Assembly: GCA_030615035.1 (NCBI GenBank)
Contig: JAUXAC010000015.1
Span: 1-21,941 of the forward strand
Length of the DNA stretch: 21,941 nucleotides
Direction: 5' to 3'
DNA from: Dehalococcoidia bacterium
Lineage (GTDB): Bacteria; Chloroflexota; Dehalococcoidia; Dehalococcoidales; RBG-16-60-22
How positions within the stretch are numbered: the first letter of the stretch is position 1; each line of letters starts with the position of its first letter. The notes under the pieces were generated by a model that was not told the DNA's origin, did not search any database, and saw only the letters and a list, made by a program, of their open reading frames with translations. Positions 17,602 through 21,941 of this stretch are shown in pieces. The position numbers and the translations under genes were made by a program.

Positions 17602-17614
17602 CTTTAGTCAAGAG
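17595..17614. repeat. Right-end hairpin holding both convergent stop codons
   Basis: CTCTTGAC (17595-17602), loop TTTA, GTCAAGAG (17607-17614) is a perfect 8-bp hairpin. The tnpB stop TGA (17599-17601) is in its left arm. The stop of the convergent RHH gene (17604-17606) is in its loop. It is also expected to be part of the omega RNA scaffold. Confidence 0.8.
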
Positions 17615-18074
17615 AAGCTGACTTGCTGTCTTTAATGTTTCGCCTCGAAGATTCCTTTTCCCGACATACCTCGCGGTAGATCTTTTTGAACTCTGGATAA
17701 CTCGGTCCCCCTTTTTCAGCAATTTCGCTCCGTTCGTAACATTCCTTGATTGTCTCTTCCTCTTTGGGGCAATGTAGGAGGTCTCTCATTCGGCAGGCTC
17801 GTTCGCTGAACATACCCAAATTCTCACTGGCCAATTCGCAGGCGGTCTTCGCGGTTTCCTTGAGGACTGGCCAGACGGTTCCCTCCAGTTTGGAAACGAC
17901 AGCCTCGAGCTTTCTTAGCCGGTCATTGAGCTGGTCCTCCTTCATCTGCTGGACATATATTTGAAGGGCAGAACCGATAGTGGGGAGGTTCTTATCATCC
18001 CGTAGTTTTATCAGCTCATTGGCAACTTGAGTAGGCAACCGGACAGTCATAGTTTCTGCGTTGGTTTTTGGCAT
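17604..18074 (-). CDS. Ribbon-helix-helix protein with coiled coil
   Basis: The ATG follows GAGGTGATAAAAA. Residues 8-44 of 156 form a ribbon-helix-helix: Thr-Met-Thr-Val-Arg-Leu-Pro, then Val-Ala-Asn-Glu-Leu-Ile-Lys-Leu, then Ile-Gly-Ser-Ala-Leu-Gln-Ile-Tyr-Val-Gln-Gln. A coiled coil follows at about 45-70, then a helical region with Cys residues at about 78, 92, 101 and 111. The final residues and the stop lie within the TnpB right end, so the original C-terminus was probably altered by the insertion. It has its own promoter at 18095-18122. A DNA-binding regulator or partition-type protein is likely. Confidence 0.7.
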   Translation of the reverse strand: MPKTNAETMTVRLPTQVANELIKLRDDKNLPTIGSALQIYVQQMKEDQLNDRLRKLEAVVSKLEGTVWPVLKETAKTACELASENLGMFSERACRMRDLLHCPKEEETIKECYERSEIAEKGGPSYPEFKKIYREVCREKESSRRNIKDSKSASLD

Positions 18075-18094
18075 TTTTTATCACCTCGCTATTT

Positions 18095-18122
18095 ATAGTA
18101 ACATATTTAGGAACTTTGTCAA
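18095..18122 (-). promoter_or_regulatory. Promoter of the RHH coiled-coil gene
   Basis: On the minus strand TTGACA (18117-18122) is followed after 16 bases by TACTAT (18095-18100); TATAAA at 18092-18097 is an alternative -10 with a long spacer. A second TTGACA occurs 15 bases upstream (around 18132-18137), giving tandem copies that may be an operator feature. Confidence 0.6.
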
Positions 18123-18163
18123 CCCCCCTTGTCAACTCAAGCCAGCCCGCCTTTTGAGGGGTT

Positions 18164-18610
18164 TCAGCTCAGGAGTCCCTGGATGCCCTCGAGGTTCTTG
18201 AGGATCCCCTTGAGGGCTGTCTTGCGGTTCTGTGGCTTACCTTGTGCCAATATCCGGGCTATGCTATGACAATGTTTTTTTATCTCCTCCAGAAATTTTT
18301 TCCCCACCCCTGTCAAACCTTCGCTCCTTTCCAGAGTTATGGCAGCCTCCACAATGTTGCGGAGTCCCTCCTTGATCAAGCCTACCTGGTCGCCGGTGAG
18401 AGGTCGTCCCTGTTTCCCCCTGCTCCACTTGGTCACGATTTCCGCCACCGATTCCTTGCTCAGATTGGGGAAACTGCGCCTCAAGTGGCAGAACGCTTTT
18501 GCCAGGTCGCTTGGGTCGATCCCCGCCTTGTCGAGGAACTCCAGATACAGCCCGAATTTGACTTTTTCCCGATCCTGGTTATCTTTGTTCGTGGAAGGGG
18601 TTTTCTCCAT
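18164..18610 (-). CDS. Unknown helical protein, 148 aa
   Basis: The ATG follows AGAAAGGAGTAAAA. The protein is helical and basic. It has a Gly-Ile-Asp-Pro-Ser-Asp-Leu-Ala-Lys-Ala-Phe segment near 30-40, a Lys-Glu-Ser-Val-Ala-Glu-Ile-Val-Thr-Lys-Trp segment near 52-63, and Lys-Gln-Gly-Arg-Pro-Leu-Thr-Gly. The C-terminal third holds Cys-His-Ser-Ile-Ala-Arg-Ile-Leu and a long Leu-rich helix. It lies 32 bases after the XRE regulator gene, so it is likely in the same transcript. I recognise no family and see no membrane segment or signal. Confidence 0.65.
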   Translation of the reverse strand: MEKTPSTNKDNQDREKVKFGLYLEFLDKAGIDPSDLAKAFCHLRRSFPNLSKESVAEIVTKWSRGKQGRPLTGDQVGLIKEGLRNIVEAAITLERSEGLTGVGKKFLEEIKKHCHSIARILAQGKPQNRKTALKGILKNLEGIQGLLS

Positions 18611-18642
18611 TATTTTACTCCTTTCTGGGGCTGCTAGTCTCT

Positions 18643-18924
18643 TTATCGGGACTCTAGCAGCTCCGCTCTCAATTTTTTAAGCTCCTCCTCCAGCCTCTTG
18701 ATTTTGGCCCTCTCGTTCTTCCCCCTGAAGAAGAAGTCCAGCGAGACATTGTAGGTTTTCCCTATCTTCTCCAAGAGCTTCAGGGACGGATACTGCCTTC
18801 CCCGCTCAATCTTGCCGATGTAGGTATGGTCAACCTTCCCCGGGACCCGGCTGGCGAACTGCTTCTGGGTCAAACCCAGGCTCTTTCGCAATTCCCGCAA
18901 CCTTTTTCCGATCCGGATATCCAT
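18643..18924 (-). CDS. XRE-family transcriptional regulator
   Basis: The start is ATG 18922-18924 behind GGAGGTGATAGC; three codons upstream belong to the site. The 93-residue product has a Cro/CI-type helix-turn-helix at about 5-60: Arg-Leu-Arg-Glu-Leu-Arg-Lys-Ser-Leu-Gly-Leu-Thr-Gln-Lys-Gln-Phe-Ala, then Tyr-Ile-Gly-Lys-Ile-Glu-Arg-Gly, then Pro-Ser-Leu-Lys-Leu-Leu-Glu-Lys-Ile. A C-terminal coiled coil (Lys-Arg-Leu-Glu-Glu-Glu-Leu-Lys-Lys-Leu) probably serves dimerisation. The layout is that of a small phage or plasmid repressor. Target operators were not identified. Confidence 0.9.
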   Translation of the reverse strand: MDIRIGKRLRELRKSLGLTQKQFASRVPGKVDHTYIGKIERGRQYPSLKLLEKIGKTYNVSLDFFFRGKNERAKIKRLEEELKKLRAELLESR

Positions 18925-18970
18925 TGCTATCACCTCCTCCCTTTTTGCCCCAGAGGGGGAAAGCTGGGAT

Positions 18971-19420
18971 CTATTTTTTTGTCTCCCCCAGGGCCATTTT
19001 CTCGGTTCCTCTCACCTGCCAGAAGCCCCTCCCTCCTGGCACATCGCACCAGATCGAGAATTTCCCGGGCACGACTTTGATCGGATTGAGGCGCGTCCCA
19101 TTCCCCTTGGCGAATTGCGAAGCCCCGAGGGTGTAGATATAGCCCGCTTCCATGCGCGTGACTTTCAGCACATAGCCCCTGGCAAACAGCCCCCTGTTCA
19201 CCTCGAGCTTAACATTAGTCCAGTCAAAGCTGTCTTGATTCTGGAGGACAAACTGGATTCCATCGAACTTGATGCTTGCCTCCAGGTCAATTATGGCTGC
19301 CGATGTCCTCGAGGAAGATTTCCTGTCCTGGTCCGAGTGCAAAGCGATGATCAGCCCAATGGCAAAAAAAAGCAGGAAAACGGCTCCCACAACGGTCAGG
19401 CAACTTGCTTTTTTGGTCAT
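18971..19420 (-). CDS. Membrane-anchored extracytoplasmic protein, 149 aa
   Basis: The ATG follows GAGGAGGTGAGAAAGG. One N-terminal hydrophobic helix (about 9-27: Val-Val-Gly-Ala-Val-Phe-Leu-Leu-Phe-Phe-Ala-Ile-Gly) follows Thr-Lys-Lys, so the rest should be outside the cytoplasm. The soluble part is beta-rich and alternates Val/Ile/Leu with polar residues (Phe-Val-Leu-Gln-Asn-Gln-Asp, Val-Lys-Leu-Glu-Val-Asn). It resembles immunoglobulin-like or DUF4352-type exported domains, but I cannot name a family. It is the first of several membrane genes in a row, 6 bases downstream of the next one. Confidence 0.65.
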   Translation of the reverse strand: MTKKASCLTVVGAVFLLFFAIGLIIALHSDQDRKSSSRTSAAIIDLEASIKFDGIQFVLQNQDSFDWTNVKLEVNRGLFARGYVLKVTRMEAGYIYTLGASQFAKGNGTRLNPIKVVPGKFSIWCDVPGGRGFWQVRGTEKMALGETKK

Positions 19421-19426
19421 CCTTTC

Positions 19427-19684
19427 TCACCTCCTCTGGCGTTCTCTATATTCCCTATTCCGCTTTCGCTCTAGCCACTCGTGAAACCTTTTCATCTCTT
19501 CTATCTCTTTGTTATCCTTTTCTATTTGCTTTAGCACGAAGGGATTGAGGTCTGTAGCTGCCTTGTCAACTTTCATTACTGCTACTTCCGTTACAAGGCA
19601 ACAGTAATAAATAAATCCCACAATTAGGATCCCGCAAAAAGCCAATACCACCGCCAAAATAGCCACTCCTGCTATTTTTCTCAT
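19427..19684 (-). CDS. Small membrane protein with charged cytoplasmic or periplasmic helix
   Basis: This 85-residue protein starts behind GGAGGAGGTGAGAAAG. The first 30 residues are one hydrophobic segment (Ile-Ala-Gly-Val-Ala-Ile-Leu-Ala-Val-Val-Leu-Ala-Phe) with a Tyr-Tyr-Cys-Cys exit. A highly charged helix runs from about 50 to the end (Lys-Glu-Ile-Glu-Glu-Met-Lys-Arg and Glu-Arg-Lys-Arg-Asn-Arg-Glu). The pattern resembles phage spanin or holin-accessory proteins and small scaffold proteins, but no lipobox is clear. It is coupled by a 6-base gap to the next membrane protein gene. Confidence 0.6.
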   Translation of the reverse strand: MRKIAGVAILAVVLAFCGILIVGFIYYCCLVTEVAVMKVDKAATDLNPFVLKQIEKDNKEIEEMKRFHEWLERKRNREYRERQRR

Positions 19685-19690
19685 ACTTTC

Positions 19691-19792
19691 TCACCTCCTC
19701 CCTTCAATGGTAGATTTGACCCACTTCCTTATCTTCTCCTCGCTGAGCCAAGACAGCCTGAGAAGAACACCTAGACTGATAAGCTGATTCAA
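19691..19792 (-). CDS. Possible 33-residue ORF after the outer-membrane gene
   Basis: A TTG start overlaps the outer-membrane protein stop (TTGA), and the frame ends in the AGGAGGTGA site of the next gene. The product would have a hydrophobic N-terminus (Leu-Ile-Ser-Leu-Gly-Val-Leu-Leu-Arg-Leu) and a basic Trp-containing C-terminus (Glu-Glu-Lys-Ile-Arg-Lys-Trp-Val-Lys). No own ribosome binding site is visible; only coupling could translate it. Low confidence. Confidence 0.25.
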   Translation of the reverse strand: MNQLISLGVLLRLSWLSEEKIRKWVKSTIEGRR

Positions 19793-20934
19793 AACTCAAA
19801 TATCCAACCTAGATTGATTTTGTCTTCCTCTCCTTTCCCTTCCCAGCTAGAAGCCTCCTCTGAAAAGTAGTACCAGTTATCCCTTCGGTTAAAATCTGTA
19901 TGGGAGTACATTGCCTTGAACTTCAGGCTGGAAGAAATTAGCCATTCAAAGCCGCAACACCAGCCATTCTTTTGTAGCTGGTAATCGAGCCTGTCGTTGT
20001 CAAGGTATTCATAGGTCTGATTGTAGTTGTTGACGAAATAGTCTAAGTTCAGGCATAGGCGCTTAGTCAAAAAGAGGTCCACAGCCAAGTCATATTCAGA
20101 TTTCTCGAGGGAGTTGGTAAAAGTACGGAAGGGGTCTGTGTGTTCTTGACCTCCAGAAACCACCTCGATACACTCAAGGTCTCCATCGCCATCCTCAAAG
20201 CCAGAGAACAATTTCAACCGCAGGAAATCCTTTGGTAGATAGATCACTTTGAAATTCCAGCCATTTCCCTCGAATCTGCCGTCACCTGTACTTTCCATCC
20301 ACCTTCCGTCTGTTGTTATATCGAAAGAAAACTCAAAATCCTGAGTCTGCCAAATGGGGGTGTACGTACATCCTAATTTGAAATTTTTGAGTAAATCCTT
20401 CTCAATGCCTAGAATCAGTCTATTTTTCTCTTCTTTATGAGTCCAGTCTCCTCGTAGCCAAGAAGGACGGTTGTCTGCGACAAATCCCTTGTGATCGAGC
20501 TTCTCTCTGGCAAAGCCCGCCTTGAGTCCCAAACCTGGGGAAACAAAGTAGGTTAAAGTTGCCCTTGTGCTAGTCGAATCCAAGTTGTCAGATTCACCGT
20601 ACCAATAGCCACCTGGCTCTCTCAAGTTCCAAGTACCCTCCGCTTGCTCTTTTCCCAAGTTGAGTTGTATTTCTACGGGGTGTCCCCGGAATTGAGTGAA
20701 GCGCGAGTATGCAAGGCTCTGACCAGTTGATCGAGAATGGTCAAAAATGGTTGTGCCCATGCGAGAGATGATATGGGGATCTACCGGTGCAACAGTCATT
20801 TCATAATAGGGTAGGTTTCGGGTGAGGCTCTCATAAGATAATTCCAGCTCATTCTTAACTTGAGCCTGCAAAGGGCTTGACAATATAAAGACCAGCAAGA
20901 TTGTCAATAGCAAAACTAGATACTTTTTTTTCAT
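19789..20934 (-). CDS. Outer-membrane beta-barrel protein
   Basis: I start at ATG 20932-20934 behind GAGGAGGTGAGAAAG; a GTG three codons earlier is in the site. The 381-residue product has a classic signal peptide (Lys-Lys-Lys, Leu-rich core, Leu-Gln-Ala-Gln cleavage near 25). Many amphipathic strands with Tyr, Trp and Phe at ends follow (Phe-Lys-Leu-Gly-Cys-Thr-Tyr, Phe-Lys-Val-Ile-Tyr-Leu, Phe-Lys-Ala-Met-Tyr-Ser-His), and a final Leu-Gly-Trp-Ile-Phe-Glu-Phe that fits the Bam C-terminal signal. The length suits a barrel of roughly 16-18 strands. This implies a diderm host. The specific family (MtrB-, DUF- or porin-like) is not recognised. It is part of a run of envelope genes. Confidence 0.8.
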   Translation of the reverse strand: MKKKYLVLLLTILLVFILSSPLQAQVKNELELSYESLTRNLPYYEMTVAPVDPHIISRMGTTIFDHSRSTGQSLAYSRFTQFRGHPVEIQLNLGKEQAEGTWNLREPGGYWYGESDNLDSTSTRATLTYFVSPGLGLKAGFAREKLDHKGFVADNRPSWLRGDWTHKEEKNRLILGIEKDLLKNFKLGCTYTPIWQTQDFEFSFDITTDGRWMESTGDGRFEGNGWNFKVIYLPKDFLRLKLFSGFEDGDGDLECIEVVSGGQEHTDPFRTFTNSLEKSEYDLAVDLFLTKRLCLNLDYFVNNYNQTYEYLDNDRLDYQLQKNGWCCGFEWLISSSLKFKAMYSHTDFNRRDNWYYFSEEASSWEGKGEEDKINLGWIFEF

Positions 20935-20950
20935 CTTTCTCACCTCCTCT

Positions 20951-21136
20951 TTACTTATTCGTTATCAGTTGGATCAAATGCAACCACGCATAAGGGTTGC
21001 CTCCAATACTGACAATATCAACTTTTACAACCTCGCCTGTGGTTGCCCTGACTGGCACAGGCATAAACGCCCTCACAGCCAAAACACATAAGGCAACCGC
21101 GATAAATCCGAATATGATCCTGTCAATCAGCTTCAT
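20951..21136 (-). CDS. Small exported or membrane-anchored protein, 61 aa
   Basis: The start is ATG 21134-21136 behind GGAAGGAGGTAAAG; the longer frame lacks a site. The product has a Lys-Leu-Ile-Asp-Arg N-region and a hydrophobic segment (Ile-Ile-Phe-Gly-Phe-Ile-Ala-Val-Ala-Leu-Cys-Val-Leu-Ala-Val). A short soluble part follows with a Gly-Glu-Val-Val-Lys-Val-Asp-Ile-Val-Ser-Ile-Gly-Gly segment. It could be anchored or cleaved near Val-Arg-Ala. The stop is 17 bases before the barrel gene start, so they are cotranscribed. Unknown family. Confidence 0.65.
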   Translation of the reverse strand: MKLIDRIIFGFIAVALCVLAVRAFMPVPVRATTGEVVKVDIVSIGGNPYAWLHLIQLITNK

Positions 21137-21218
21137 CTTTACCTCCTTCCCTGGCCCGGCCTGGTTGCTCGGAGATCCCATTTCTCCCACAAGCCAGGCC
21201 AGCTTCCAAAATTGGTGA

Positions 21219-21365
21219 TTATTTATTTTGAACTTCTATGCTAAAAATCGCAGAGGACGGCTCGCTCTGCTTCTTCTGCCACCGTAGGACGATCATCACC
21301 CCGATACAAGCCAAAAACAGCAGAACAGCCCCCACAAGAGCTAGTCCTCCCACCATTCTCCTCAT
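21219..21365 (-). CDS. Small one-pass membrane protein, 48 aa
   Basis: A 48-residue frame starts at ATG 21363-21365 behind GAGGAGGTGAGGG. After Arg-Arg-Met, a hydrophobic segment of about 24 residues (Gly-Leu-Ala-Leu-Val-Gly-Ala-Val-Leu-Leu-Phe-Leu-Ala-Cys) precedes Arg-Trp-Gln-Lys-Lys-Gln and a short polar tail ending Val-Gln-Asn-Lys. The Leu-Ala-Cys could be mistaken for a lipobox but the hydrophobic run continues past it. Too short for usual gene callers; supported by the strong site and the string of similar neighbours. Function unknown. Confidence 0.6.
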   Translation of the reverse strand: MRRMVGGLALVGAVLLFLACIGVMIVLRWQKKQSEPSSAIFSIEVQNK

Positions 21366-21486
21366 TTTTCCCTCACCTCCTCTCTCTTGGAAAGCGTTTT
21401 ACCGGGAAGGGGAAAGTAAGGAATAGAGGTTCGGCTCACTCTCCCCTTCCTTTCCTCGCAGGGGCAAGGTCTGGCTCTCACCCCCC

Positions 21487-21941
21487 TTAACCGAGAGGCA
21501 CGTTAGAGTTAAAGCAATCACGGTAGATCTTCCAAGAACCGTCGGGCTGTCGTTTCAAGATGTCCAAGAACTTGCCGTCTACACGAATCGTCTGTCCCCC
21601 CGGTAGTGTTACCGTTTTTACATAAGTTCCACGATCATAGGCCCAGTCACCGGTTACCGTGATTTCCTCAATGTTAATACTCATCGTTATCTTAGTTCCC
21701 AGCTTTCTCGCGGCCCATCCTTTGGGGACTACCTCCTTCAACACCTGTTTTGTGCGTGCAGGCACGCCCGGTGGCATCTGGATCCCATTTTCGTCCCACA
21801 GGGAAAGCCAGAGGTCAGAATTTCCGGTCTCAGCGGCAGTCTTGTAGTTTTTCCAGATCTCCTTGATCGCAGCAACATCAGCTTCGACATCAGATGCCTT
21901 TCCAACTGTGGCAGGACCAGCCAGCAAGAGAATCACTCCCA
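21487..21941 (-). CDS. Exported NTF2-like (DUF4440/SnoaL-type) protein, 5' end cut
   Basis: About 150 codons are visible and the frame stays open to the window edge, so the N-terminus is incomplete. The first residues (Val-Ile-Leu-Leu-Leu-Ala-Gly-Pro-Ala) look like the core of a signal peptide. The rest fits the NTF2-like fold of DUF4440/SnoaL proteins. A helix holds Ile-Lys-Glu-Ile-Trp-Lys-Asn-Tyr-Lys-Thr-Ala, then Asp-Leu-Trp-Leu-Ser-Leu-Trp-Asp-Glu-Asn-Gly and Met-Pro-Pro-Gly. The strands carry Asp-Trp-Ala-Tyr-Asp-Arg-Gly-Thr-Tyr, Gly-Lys-Phe-Leu-Asp-Ile and Gly-Ser-Trp-Lys-Ile-Tyr-Arg-Asp at the end. This is a typical secreted cone-shaped protein; ligand unknown. It may be chromosomal, since such genes are not typical cargo. 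Confidence 0.75.
   Translation of the reverse strand, partial: GVILLLAGPATVGKASDVEADVAAIKEIWKNYKTAAETGNSDLWLSLWDENGIQMPPGVPARTKQVLKEVVPKGWAARKLGTKITMSINIEEITVTGDWAYDRGTYVKTVTLPGGQTIRVDGKFLDILKRQPDGSWKIYRDCFNSNVPLG

Larger units (their letters stand above)
16364..17622 (+). mobile_element. TnpB-only IS200/IS605-type (IS1341-like) element
   Basis: A complete tnpB is bracketed by hairpins with identical GAC-TTTA-GTC tips: 16383-16403 on the left and 17595-17614 on the right. TTCAC at 16359-16363 is a plausible target/TAM-like flank. The right tip would be near GCTGAC at 17617-17622. No TnpA (Y1 transposase) is in the window, so movement would need one in trans. The limits are estimates. The right end forms the last codons of the minus-strand RHH gene, which suggests insertion into that gene's 3' end. 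Confidence 0.65.

Noticed and set aside
18339..18680. Plus-strand frames opposite the 18164-18933 genes
   Set aside because: They are antisense shadows of the XRE regulator and its neighbour and lack ribosome binding sites.

Overview
This window reads as part of a mobile replicon (plasmid, phage-plasmid or integrative element) from a diderm bacterium that I cannot place taxonomically. Almost every gene lies on the minus strand, in tightly packed and often overlapping operons of small proteins. Exceptions are a TnpB gene and a small RNA on the plus strand. Ribosome binding sites are long and purine-rich (AAGGGGGTGA or AGGAGGTGA types). A lipid-facing beta-barrel protein with a signal peptide and C-terminal Phe implies an outer membrane. 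Base composition and gene style stay similar throughout, so I see no certain chromosome/element border. The likeliest junction is at the initiator tRNA at 7470-7546.

Left block (1-5200): an operon read leftward from a consensus promoter at 5222-5249. It encodes an ArdC-type antirestriction/metallopeptidase protein, a small sliding-clamp-like protein, an excisionase-type HTH protein, a RadC/JAMM protein without the helix-hairpin-helix domain, a DUF2958 protein, a tiny SWIM zinc-finger protein and several unknowns. It ends in a structured non-coding stretch with hairpins like the right ends of IS200/IS605 elements, a small secreted protein and a partial gene. Integrase block (5250-7546): an AT-rich candidate origin or control region, four small genes, a catalytic-domain-only tyrosine recombinase, a palindrome over its ribosome binding site, and a complete initiator tRNA-Met with encoded CCA.

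Membrane block (7550-11505): small zinc-ribbon and transmembrane proteins, three of which share an Arg-Leu-Gly-Ser-Pro motif, with a HExxH metallopeptidase, a cold-shock protein and a coiled-coil protein. Regulation and replication block (11532-16336): ribbon-helix-helix and zinc-finger regulators, an Hfq-like Sm protein, a stand-alone topoisomerase VI subunit A-like protein, an array of seven 11-bp iterons in inverted arrangement, and a DnaB-N/RecA-fold helicase translationally coupled to a Cys-rich leader ORF whose ribosome binding site sits in a two-state hairpin. A divergent structured small RNA with its own promoter and terminator lies just upstream. Together this looks like an origin with RNA-based replication control. 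Right block (16364-21941): a TnpB element without TnpA, a ribbon-helix-helix protein, an XRE regulator, several one-pass membrane proteins, the outer-membrane barrel and a secreted NTF2-like (DUF4440-type) protein cut by the window edge.

The most interesting observations are the replication-control module (iterons, ribosome-binding-site switch, divergent small RNA), the element-borne Hfq-like protein, the mini clamp and mini topoisomerase, and the shared-motif membrane cluster. All functional calls come from reading motifs by eye; no database search was run.
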